NCBI GenBank assembly: GCA_947631685.1 | Contig: CANRMI010000004.1 | Span: 87,439 to 125,592, forward strand | Direction of reading: 5' to 3' | Origin: an uncultured Lachnospiraceae bacterium | GTDB taxonomy: Bacteria > Bacillota > Clostridia > Lachnospirales > Lachnospiraceae | Length of the DNA stretch: 38,154 nucleotides | In this document: in pieces, positions 25,670 through 33,331 of the stretch | Numbering within the stretch: position 1 is the stretch's first letter | Layout: every line of letters begins with the position of its first letter | Program-made: the position numbers and the translations under genes | The notes under the pieces: model-generated | Seen by the model: only the letters and a program-made list of their open reading frames with translations | Told to the model about the DNA's origin: nothing | The model's database searches: none

Positions 25670-25705
25670 GCGGAGTGAAAAGCAAAATGCAGCAGGGATA
25701 AATCA

Positions 25706-26809
25706 ATGGATCGGGAGAAAGAAATTGTACGGATAAGCGTTATCGGAATATTTGTTAATATGGTGCTGGTGGCTTTCAAACTGGCGGTGGGATTTTTGAG
25801 CAATTCCATAGCGGTTATCCTGGATGGTGTCAATAACCTGACGGACGCTCTTTCATCAGTTGTTACTATCATTGGGACAAAACTGGCGGGAAAGGCGCCG
25901 GACAAAAAGCACCCTTATGGGTACGGAAAGATGGAATATGTCAGCTCCGTTACTGTGGCGGTCATCATTTTGCTGGCTGGCTTCACGGCTTTTCGGGAAT
26001 CCTTTGACAAGGTGTTGCATCCGGAGGCCGCAGACTATTCTGTGATATCTTTGATCATTATTGCGGTTGCGGCGGCCGTCAAACTGCTGCTTGGCCGCTA
26101 TGTAAAAACAGCGGGAAAGATCCACCATTCGGAGGCATTGGCGGCTTCCGGAACGGATGCGATGCTGGACGCGGTCATATCCTTATCTACCCTTGTGGCA
26201 GCGGGCATCAGTATGGCGTTTTCCGTCAGCTTGGAGGGAGTTCTTGGGATTGTGATCTCCGTCTTTATTTTGAAAACAGGAGTGGAAATCCTGCTGGAAA
26301 GTCTGGGGAATATTATCGGAACCAGGGTGGATGGCAAGCTGTCCGCGGAGTTGAAAGCGTTTATCTGTAAAAATCCTGCGGTGCTGGGCGCATACGATCT
26401 TTCTTTGCACCAATACGGACCGGAACGTCTGATCGGTTCGGTGCATGTGGAGCTTCCGGACGATATGACGGCAAGAGAGATCCACGGATTGACCAGACAG
26501 ATCACGGAAAATGTTTACAGGGACTTTGGCATTGTCCTGACGGTTGGCATCTATGCTTCCAATACAGTGGATGGAGTCTTTGCCGGTATGAAAAAAGCTT
26601 TATCGGCTCTCCTTTTGGAATATCCGGAGGTCCTGCAGATGCATGGCTTTTATGTGGATACGGAGAAAATGCTGGTATCCTTTGACCTGATCATGGATTT
26701 TAAGACGGAGAACAAGGCGGCAATTGAGGGGGACATTATAAGGCGCATGAAAGAGCGGTTTGGAGAGTATGATTTTATTGCGATTCTGGACAGTGACGTC
26801 AGCGATTAA
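25706..26809 (+). CDS. Cation diffusion facilitator (CDF) family metal efflux transporter
   Basis: A 367-residue membrane antiporter that exports divalent metal against protons. The six-helix domain spans about 8-205 and a cytoplasmic ferredoxin-like domain about 210-290, followed by a further C-terminal segment of about 75 residues. The metal-site motifs are N43-x3-D47 in helix 2 (ILDGVNNLTD) and D151-x3-D155 in helix 5 (SGTDAMLDA). An Asp-rich site without His leans towards manganese or iron rather than zinc, but this is uncertain. The KHPYGYGKMEYV loop is a family hallmark. AGGGA precedes the ATG. The flavodoxin gene begins 56 nt downstream and may be co-transcribed. Confidence 0.92.
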   Translation: MDREKEIVRISVIGIFVNMVLVAFKLAVGFLSNSIAVILDGVNNLTDALSSVVTIIGTKLAGKAPDKKHPYGYGKMEYVSSVTVAVIILLAGFTAFRESFDKVLHPEAADYSVISLIIIAVAAAVKLLLGRYVKTAGKIHHSEALAASGTDAMLDAVISLSTLVAAGISMAFSVSLEGVLGIVISVFILKTGVEILLESLGNIIGTRVDGKLSAELKAFICKNPAVLGAYDLSLHQYGPERLIGSVHVELPDDMTAREIHGLTRQITENVYRDFGIVLTVGIYASNTVDGVFAGMKKALSALLLEYPEVLQMHGFYVDTEKMLVSFDLIMDFKTENKAAIEGDIIRRMKERFGEYDFIAILDSDVSD

Positions 26810-26865
26810 TGCATGGAGGCATAGAAGCAGATAAACAAAATATTTTGGGATAGGAGGAAAAATAA

Positions 26866-27291
26866 ATGAAAATTGCAGTCAGGTATTTTACACGGGGAGG
26901 AAATACGAAAAAGCTGGCGGAGGCGGTCGCCGCGGCTGTGGGAGTCAAGGCGGAGCCGGTATCGGTGCCCTTAAATGAGGACGTGGACATCCTGTTTTTG
27001 GGCAGCTCCGTGTACGCTTACGGAGTGGATGACGCGGTCAAAGCCTTTATTGCCGGTATCCAGGTCAAAGTCGGAAAGGTAGTCAATTTCAGTACGGCCG
27101 CCGTTATCAAATCTACTTATAAGCAGGTAGCCAGGCTGCTGGAGGCTAAGAACATTCCCTTTGCGGCAGAGGAATTTGCCTGCAGGGGCTCTTTTGCCAT
27201 GCTGCATAGAGGAAAGCCGGACGAGGATGACTGTAAGAGAGCGGCGGAGTTTGCGAAAAGAATGGTATCGGAGGAAAATATCCATGGATGA
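26866..27291 (+). CDS. Small flavodoxin-like protein
   Basis: A 141-residue flavodoxin-fold protein. MKIAVRYFTRGGNTKKLAEA supplies the first strand and the FMN phosphate loop (TRGGNTK), and GSSVYAYGV gives the second flavin-contact loop. It should carry electrons by way of FMN. TAGGAGG lies close upstream of the ATG. Its last codons overlap the start of the MarR-family gene by 8 nt, so the two are translationally coupled. That pairing suggests a redox-responsive unit. Confidence 0.85.
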   Translation: MKIAVRYFTRGGNTKKLAEAVAAAVGVKAEPVSVPLNEDVDILFLGSSVYAYGVDDAVKAFIAGIQVKVGKVVNFSTAAVIKSTYKQVARLLEAKNIPFAAEEFACRGSFAMLHRGKPDEDDCKRAAEFAKRMVSEENIHG

Positions 27292-27730
27292 TAAATATGC
27301 TGCGCTGCGGCTGGAAAACCAGCTCTGTTTTCCTCTTTACGCCTGCGCTAAAGAGGTTGTGAAGGCGTATAAGCCGTACCTGGATGAACTGGATCTGACC
27401 TATACCCAGTACATTACCATGATGGTCATGTGGGAGTATAAGGAGCTGCGTGTCAAAGAGGTGGGAGAAAAGCTGTTCCTCGATTCCAGCACACTGACGC
27501 CGCTTCTCAAACGCCTGGAAGAAAAGGGCTATCTGATAAGGCGGCGCTCCGAAAAGGACGAGAGGGACGTTTTCGTCACCATCACCGGAGAGGGAGAAGC
27601 CTTGAAGGAAAAGGCCATTGCCGTCCCCGGAAAGCTTGCGGCCTGTGTGGAGTTGGAGCCGCGTAAAGCGGAGGAACTGTACCGGACTCTTTATGAGATC
27701 ATCGGGACGCTGACAAAAAAATCACAGTAG
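27284..27730 (+). CDS. MarR/OhrR-family transcriptional regulator
   Basis: A 148-residue winged-helix regulator. The start is ATG 27284 with GGAGG about 10 nt upstream, inside the flavodoxin gene. MarR features are clear: LTYTQYITMMVMWE, VKEVGEKLFLDSSTLTPLLKRLEEKGYL as the helix-turn-helix, and the wing RRRSEKDERDVFVTIT. Cys15 in QLCFPLYACAKE sits where OhrR has its peroxide-sensing cysteine, so organic-peroxide or redox sensing is likely. Its coupling to a flavodoxin gene fits that idea. A terminator follows 8 nt after the stop. Confidence 0.9.
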   Translation: MDDKYAALRLENQLCFPLYACAKEVVKAYKPYLDELDLTYTQYITMMVMWEYKELRVKEVGEKLFLDSSTLTPLLKRLEEKGYLIRRRSEKDERDVFVTITGEGEALKEKAIAVPGKLAACVELEPRKAEELYRTLYEIIGTLTKKSQ

Positions 27731-27738
27731 TAAAATAG

Positions 27739-27768
27739 GAAAGCCGCCTATGCGCGGCTTTTTATTTT
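27739..27768 (+). terminator. Rho-independent terminator after the MarR gene
   Basis: A stem of AAGCCGC (27741-27747) and GCGGCTT (27754-27760) around a short loop is followed by a T-rich tract. It closes the CDF-flavodoxin-MarR unit. Confidence 0.88.
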
Positions 27769-27805
27769 GGCCCTCGTGTAGAAGCGTCTTTATACCTTCA
27801 CAACA

Positions 27806-27834
27806 TTGTAATTCCATTGTGGATGTGGTATAAT
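27806..27834 (+). promoter_or_regulatory. Promoter of the RNA methyltransferase unit
   Basis: TTGTAA (27806-27811), a 17-nt spacer and a perfect TATAAT (27829-27834) lie 37 nt before the methyltransferase ATG. Confidence 0.75.
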
Positions 27835-27871
27835 AATCTTATTTAAGGTGCAACAGAGTGAGGAGTGTGTC

Positions 27872-29332
27872 ATGCTTCCCGAGGAATTTAAAGAAAGAAT
27901 GAAAGATATGCTGGGTGAGGAATATCCGGCATTTGAAAAATCTCTGGAAAAGGAGCCCTGTAGGGCTCTTCGCGTGAACACGGGAAAGATCACAACGGAA
28001 GCGTTCCTGCGCATCAGCCCCTTTGCTTTAAGGCGGGTACCCTGGACGGAGGACGGCTTCTATTATGAACAGACGGAGGAGAGACCGGGCAGGCACCCTT
28101 TTCATGAAGCCGGTCTTTATTACATACAGGAACCTTCGGCCATGGCGCCCGCTGCTTTTTTAGAAGCGCTGCCGGGAGAGAGGGTATTGGATCTGTGCGC
28201 GGCTCCCGGAGGGAAGAGCACCCAGATAGGCGCGGCCATGAAGGGAAAGGGCCTGCTGGTCAGCAATGAGATCCATCCCGCGAGAGCCCGGATCTTATCT
28301 GAAAATGTGGAGAGAATGGGGCTTGTAAATACGGTGGTCACCAACGAAGCGCCGGAGAGACTGGCGGAATTTTTCCCTGGATATTTTGATAAAATACTGG
28401 TGGACGCTCCCTGTTCCGGCGAGGGGATGTTCCGTAAAAATGAAGAGGCAAAGACGGAGTGGAGCGCGGAAAATGTGAAACTCTGCGCAAAAAGGCAGGA
28501 TGGGATACTGGACGCGGCGGCGGATATGTTAAGAGCCGGCGGCAGGCTTTTATACTCCACTTGTACCTTTTCCCCCGAAGAGGACGAGGGCAGTGTCAGC
28601 CGTTTCCTCCACCGGCATCCGGATTTTACCCTGCTGCCCATGGAGGTGCCGGAGGGTTTTTTAAGAGGGCGGCCGGACTGGATCCAAGAACCGGCTCCCA
28701 ATCTGGAATACACTCTGCGTATTATGCCCCACAAGGTTTTGGGAGAGGGGCATTATCTCGCGTTGCTGCAAAGGGAAGGGGCCGGGAGCGAAGAGGCCCC
28801 CTGCCTTGACAGGAAACGCGGCAGGAAGGGCCGCGGCCCTGCGGAAAGAGGCGGGGAAGAGAAGCAGGCAGCGGAGTATCGGGATTTTACCGCTTTTTGC
28901 GAAGAAAATCTGCGGGATTTTCCATACACGGGCAGTTATCTGCGATTTGGGGATCAGCTGTATTTAACCCCGAAAGAACTGCCTTCCCTGAAAGGTTTAA
29001 AGGTTCTGCGGCCCGGTCTGCACTTAGGGACTTTCAAGAAGAACCGCCTGGAGCCCTCCCATGCGCTGGCATTGGCGCTGCAGCCTGGGCAGGCAGAGCG
29101 GTGGGTGGATCTGGACGCGGAAAGTGAGGCGGTGCTTCGTTTTCTCAACGGACAGTCCCTGCAGCTTCAGGAAGTAAAGAGGTACGGCACCGCGGAAGAA
29201 GAGACCTGGAAAGCGGACACACCGCCCAAAGGCTGGTGCTTGGTCTGCGTGGAGGGCTGCAGCTTAGGCTGGGGCAAGCTTTCGGACGGAGTCATTAAAA
29301 ATCATTACCCGAAGGGGTTGCGGAAAGGATAG
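27872..29332 (+). CDS. RsmB/NOP-family RNA m5C methyltransferase (RsmF-like)
   Basis: A 486-residue SAM-dependent cytosine-C5 methyltransferase, probably acting on 16S rRNA. The SAM-binding motif I is LDLCAAPGGKSTQI. The two catalytic cysteines are in DAPCSGEGM (about C181) and YSTCTFSPEEDEG (about C231). The region after about 300 is the RsmF-type C-terminal extension with a PUA-like end (LKVLRPGLHLGTFKKNRLEP). ATG 27872 is chosen for its AGGAG upstream; an in-frame GTG at 27848 is too close to the promoter and has no ribosome site. The next gene begins 6 nt after its stop. Confidence 0.93.
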   Translation: MLPEEFKERMKDMLGEEYPAFEKSLEKEPCRALRVNTGKITTEAFLRISPFALRRVPWTEDGFYYEQTEERPGRHPFHEAGLYYIQEPSAMAPAAFLEALPGERVLDLCAAPGGKSTQIGAAMKGKGLLVSNEIHPARARILSENVERMGLVNTVVTNEAPERLAEFFPGYFDKILVDAPCSGEGMFRKNEEAKTEWSAENVKLCAKRQDGILDAAADMLRAGGRLLYSTCTFSPEEDEGSVSRFLHRHPDFTLLPMEVPEGFLRGRPDWIQEPAPNLEYTLRIMPHKVLGEGHYLALLQREGAGSEEAPCLDRKRGRKGRGPAERGGEEKQAAEYRDFTAFCEENLRDFPYTGSYLRFGDQLYLTPKELPSLKGLKVLRPGLHLGTFKKNRLEPSHALALALQPGQAERWVDLDAESEAVLRFLNGQSLQLQEVKRYGTAEEETWKADTPPKGWCLVCVEGCSLGWGKLSDGVIKNHYPKGLRKG

Positions 29333-29338
29333 AGGAAG

Positions 29339-31660
29339 ATGCAGACAGAAACTATAATTGCGGAATATGACGCCCTGCTGGATCGGCAGCAGAAAGAGAA
29401 AGCTCGGAAAGTGCTGGAACAGGGTATCCGGCAGGCAGTGGAGGAAGAGGATGACGGCGCTCTGCTGACACTGCTGAATGAGATGATCGGATATATGCGG
29501 GAGACCAGCCAGGTGGAGGCGTCTTACCGCTATGCGGAAACGGCTTTAAAGCTCATGGATAAAATGGAAATAGAAGGCTCCGCGGCTTACGCCACCACGC
29601 TTTTAAATATTGCCAACGCGTACCGCGCCGGCGGCAGGCTGGAGGATTCCATGGGATTCTACAAAGAAGTATTGAAGCTCTACGAAAAACTTCTGCCTCG
29701 GACGGATATGCTCTTCGCCAGCTTGTACAACAATGTCAGCCTGCTGTATCAAGAGCAGGGCGATTTTGAGAAAGCAAGGGAGAATCTGTTAAAAGCGCTG
29801 GAGATCGTCAAGGTCAACGAGAATGTGGCTTTTGAAGAGGCGGTGACATACGCCAACCTGGCGGCGGCCTGCCTGAGGACGGGCAGGGAGGAGGAAGGGG
29901 CGGAATATGCCCGTATGGCCCTGCGCTTATTTGATCAGATACAAGTGAAAGATTCTCATTACTGCGCCGCTCTTTCCGCGCTGGGCACTTATCACTATCA
30001 GCGTGGGGAATACGCCAAAGCGGCGTCATATTTTGAACAGGCCATGGAAGGCATGAAGGCTTTCCTAGGAGAAAACGAGTATTATCACAGGCTGGAGGAT
30101 AATCTGAAAGCCTGCAGGGCGGCTCTGGGCGAAAAAGGGCTGCGGCTTTGCAGGGAATATTTTGAAACTTATGGCAAACCCATGCTGCATGAGAAATTTC
30201 CGGAGTATGAGAACAGGATAGCGGCTGGTCTGTGCGGAGAAGGCTCGGATTGCTTTGGCTGGGACGATACGCTTTCCCAGGATCATGACTGGGGGCCGGG
30301 CTTCTGTCTCTGGGTGTCCGACGAAGTATATGGACAGATCGGCGAAAAGCTGCAGCAGGCTTATGAGGAGCTGCCCGCGGAATTTAAGGGGTATCACAGG
30401 GCACAGGGCAAAAGAGTGGAAAAAAGGCGGGGTGTGCAGACCATACGCGGATTTTATGAGAGACTGCTGGGACAGGGAAATATCCAAAAGTTTACCGCTG
30501 ACATACAGGAAGGTGATGTGAACTGGGCGGAGCTTTCCGGCGAGGGCCTTTCCGCGGCTGTAAACGGCGAAGTATTTTGTGACGGGGAAGGCAGCTTTTC
30601 GGCCATCCGCGGCTTCCTGCAAAAAGGGTTTCCCCGCAGGATGCGATATTTAAAAATAGCGGAAGCATGCGCGAAATTTTCCAGAGGCGCCCAGTACAAT
30701 TTTGGCCGAATGAAAAAGCGGGGAGACGAAACGGCTGCGTTTCTTTCCCTGGCGGAGGGCTTAAAATACGGAGCGAAGCTGTTCTACTACATGGAGAACC
30801 GCTATCCGCCCCACGATAAATGGCTTGTACACGGACTGTATGAGGCAGAGAGCACAAGGGAAGCGGCGGCTTTGTTAGAAAAGGTAGTAAAAGCGGCGGC
30901 CGGGGAGCTTGCCGATACCCAGAGCGCCATAGAGGAGCTGGCGGCTTTGGCGGCTGACAGGCTCTATGAGGGGGATTTTACCGGCAGCAGGGAGCCCTAT
31001 CTGGATGCCCATACCGAAGAACTGCTGCAAAAGGCGGCCTGCTTTGCGCGAACCAAAGAAGAGCTGGCGGAGGAGATTGCCCGAACGGAATTTGCGGCTT
31101 TTGACAAGGTGCGGAACAAGGGCGGCAGGGCAAGCTGTCAGAACAACTGGCCCACCTTTTCCATTATGCGCAAGAGCCAGTATCTGACATGGAATGAAGA
31201 AATGCTGGCGCAGTATCTGTATGATTTTAAAGCGGCGCTTGCCATGGGCCGGAATATGATAGAGGAAAAATACGGCAGGATGATGGAAAGTACGGTACCG
31301 GAGGAATATGCGGAGATTAAAGGGTACCTGCCGCCTCTGTCCGAGGAGAAGAAAGCGATCATTGAGGCTGTTACGGAGATTCAGGTAAAGTGTATGGAGG
31401 AGTTCGCCGCTTCCTATCCCAGACTGGCGGAAAATGCCCGCAATATCCATACCTACGAGGACGGGGCGGAAAATACTTCTTATGAAACCTATCTGCGGGG
31501 AGAGCTGGGCACCTATTCCGATAAGATGCTGGAGCTCTACGGGCGTTTTATCGTGCAGCTGTGCAGGGAGGGGAAAAATATCGCGGCCATGACTATGGAA
31601 AACAGTGCCCGTTTCTACGGCTACACTTCATTGGAGGACGCGGAGGAGCATTCGCTCTAG
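29339..31660 (+). CDS. TPR - DUF4037 - DUF4125 fusion protein
   Basis: A 773-residue soluble protein in three parts. Tetratricopeptide repeats cover about 60-260 (for example YATTLLNIANAYRAGGRLED and SLYNNVSLLYQEQGDFEKA). DUF4037, a predicted nucleotidyltransferase-fold domain, covers about 275-555, with the acidic motif GEGSDCFGWDD (300-310) and SQDHDWG (313-319). DUF4125 covers about 590-770, starting near CQNNWPTFSIMRKSQYLTWN. The GSD and DD residues fit a metal-dependent nucleotidyltransferase site. The gene follows the methyltransferase by 6 nt with GAGGAAG as ribosome site. The function is unknown; nucleotide transfer to a partner bound by the TPR is speculative. Confidence 0.85.
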   Translation: MQTETIIAEYDALLDRQQKEKARKVLEQGIRQAVEEEDDGALLTLLNEMIGYMRETSQVEASYRYAETALKLMDKMEIEGSAAYATTLLNIANAYRAGGRLEDSMGFYKEVLKLYEKLLPRTDMLFASLYNNVSLLYQEQGDFEKARENLLKALEIVKVNENVAFEEAVTYANLAAACLRTGREEEGAEYARMALRLFDQIQVKDSHYCAALSALGTYHYQRGEYAKAASYFEQAMEGMKAFLGENEYYHRLEDNLKACRAALGEKGLRLCREYFETYGKPMLHEKFPEYENRIAAGLCGEGSDCFGWDDTLSQDHDWGPGFCLWVSDEVYGQIGEKLQQAYEELPAEFKGYHRAQGKRVEKRRGVQTIRGFYERLLGQGNIQKFTADIQEGDVNWAELSGEGLSAAVNGEVFCDGEGSFSAIRGFLQKGFPRRMRYLKIAEACAKFSRGAQYNFGRMKKRGDETAAFLSLAEGLKYGAKLFYYMENRYPPHDKWLVHGLYEAESTREAAALLEKVVKAAAGELADTQSAIEELAALAADRLYEGDFTGSREPYLDAHTEELLQKAACFARTKEELAEEIARTEFAAFDKVRNKGGRASCQNNWPTFSIMRKSQYLTWNEEMLAQYLYDFKAALAMGRNMIEEKYGRMMESTVPEEYAEIKGYLPPLSEEKKAIIEAVTEIQVKCMEEFAASYPRLAENARNIHTYEDGAENTSYETYLRGELGTYSDKMLELYGRFIVQLCREGKNIAAMTMENSARFYGYTSLEDAEEHSL

Positions 31661-31699
31661 GAAAGGGAAAATAATGTACCTATATGAGGAGGGAAAAGA

Positions 31700-33235
31700 A
31701 TGAATAAAGTAGTGACTCGTATCCTGACTGTATTGCCGGCGGTACTGCTGCAGCTGCTCTGGCTGCTCGTACTGTTCCGGTGGCTGGCACCCTGGGCGGC
31801 GCTGATCAATCTGGCACTTTCCATGCTGGCCTTTTTGTTTGTGCTGTATCTGATCATGAAACGGGGCGAAGGAACTTATAAGATTCTGTGGCTGTTAGTG
31901 ATCTTGACCTTTCCTCTGCCGGGAGCGGCGCTTTATCTGATATTTGGAAACAAGCGCACCACGCGTCCTTTACGCAAGAAGCTGAAAGCGGCAAAGGCGC
32001 TTCCTTCCGCAGGAGACGATACGGCTCTGTATGAGGCGTTTCAGAAGGAAAACCCGCGCATGGCCCAGACCTTTCAAATGCTGAAAGATATGACGGGCGC
32101 GCGTCTCTATCCCAACCGGAGCGCCAAGTATTATCCCTTAGGGGACGAGCTGTTCCCCGTCATGCTGCAGGAGCTGGAAAAGGCGGAGCGGTTTATCTTT
32201 GTAGAATATTTTATTATAGAAAACGGCTATATGTGGGATTCCATGGTGGAGATCATGAGCCGGAAGGCCGCGCAGGGCGTGGATGTAAGAGTGATGTATG
32301 ACGATCTGGGAAGCATTTCCACCTATTCTAAGAAAAACGCGGAAAAGCTGAGGAAAAAGGGCATCCGGTGCGCGGCGTTCAATCCCCTGGTGGTGATCAA
32401 GGGCACCCTGAACAACAGGGATCACAGAAAAATGTTAATCATCGACGGGAAGACCGCTTTCAGCGGCGGGATCAATCTGGCTGATGAATATATCAACCAT
32501 GTGGAAAAATACGGACACTGGAAGGATATAGGCTTTTGCTTAAAGGGAGAAGCGGTACAGGCGTATACCAGGATGTTTACGGAATTTTGGAACGCCTTTA
32601 CGAAGGATGCAATCCCCGATGCATTTTTGACGGAAAAGGAAAAAGCCGCCGGAGAGGAAACGCCGTTTGAAAAGGACGGCTCAGGCTGCGACGGTCTGGT
32701 GTGCAGCTACTACGATTCCCCTCTGCGGGAGGATGAGGCAAGCAACGAGCTCTATATAGATATTTTGTCCCAGGCAAAGGAGTACGCGTGGTTCTTTACC
32801 CCCTACCTGATGCCCGGCGAGGCGCTGGTGGACGCTTTCGTGAGAGCGGCAAAGCGGGGCGTGGATGTACGGATTATTATGCCGGGAGTACCTGACAAGA
32901 AGCTGGTATTTCGTATGTCCCGCAGCTTTTACCCGGTACTGCTGGAGGCCGGTGTGAAGATTTATGAATATACGCCCGGTTTTGTACATGCAAAGGGCTG
33001 TGTGTCAGACGACATTGTAGGAACGGTAGGAACCGTCAATCTGGATTCCCGCAGCCTTTTTCTGCATTTTGAAAACAATTCCCTGTTCTATCGGGCATCG
33101 CTGTTAAAGGAGCTGAAGCGGGATTTCCTGGCAACGCAGGAAAAATGTCAGGAAAGAACTATGAAAGACGTGGGAATGAGCCTCGGAAAGTGGATCATGG
33201 ACGGTATATTGCGGATTTTCGCGCCGCTCTGTTAA
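31700..33235 (+). CDS. cls: Cardiolipin synthase, phospholipase D family
   Basis: A 511-residue membrane enzyme that joins two phosphatidylglycerols into cardiolipin and glycerol. Two or three N-terminal helices (about 8-60, plus a further hydrophobic helix near 70-85 ending in YLIFGNK, a PLDc_N hallmark) are followed by two HKD catalytic motifs: HRKMLIID (about 241) with downstream FSGGINLADEY, and HAKGCVSD (about 430) with TVNLDSRS. GAGGAGGG precedes the ATG. It sits 40 nt after the TPR gene and is probably read from the same promoter. Confidence 0.95.
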   Translation: MNKVVTRILTVLPAVLLQLLWLLVLFRWLAPWAALINLALSMLAFLFVLYLIMKRGEGTYKILWLLVILTFPLPGAALYLIFGNKRTTRPLRKKLKAAKALPSAGDDTALYEAFQKENPRMAQTFQMLKDMTGARLYPNRSAKYYPLGDELFPVMLQELEKAERFIFVEYFIIENGYMWDSMVEIMSRKAAQGVDVRVMYDDLGSISTYSKKNAEKLRKKGIRCAAFNPLVVIKGTLNNRDHRKMLIIDGKTAFSGGINLADEYINHVEKYGHWKDIGFCLKGEAVQAYTRMFTEFWNAFTKDAIPDAFLTEKEKAAGEETPFEKDGSGCDGLVCSYYDSPLREDEASNELYIDILSQAKEYAWFFTPYLMPGEALVDAFVRAAKRGVDVRIIMPGVPDKKLVFRMSRSFYPVLLEAGVKIYEYTPGFVHAKGCVSDDIVGTVGTVNLDSRSLFLHFENNSLFYRASLLKELKRDFLATQEKCQERTMKDVGMSLGKWIMDGILRIFAPLC

Positions 33236-33255
33236 GAAATATTTCAATCCTGATA

Positions 33256-33285
33256 TTGACAGGGCAGGCGCTGTTCTTTTACAAT
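33256..33285 (+). promoter_or_regulatory. Promoter of the zinc-ribbon membrane protein
   Basis: TTGACA (33256-33261) and TACAAT (33280-33285) are separated by 18 nt, 46 nt before the ATG. Confidence 0.7.
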
Positions 33286-33331
33286 AAGAATCAGAGAATT
33301 GTATCGTATTTACGGTAAGAGGAGGAAGAGA

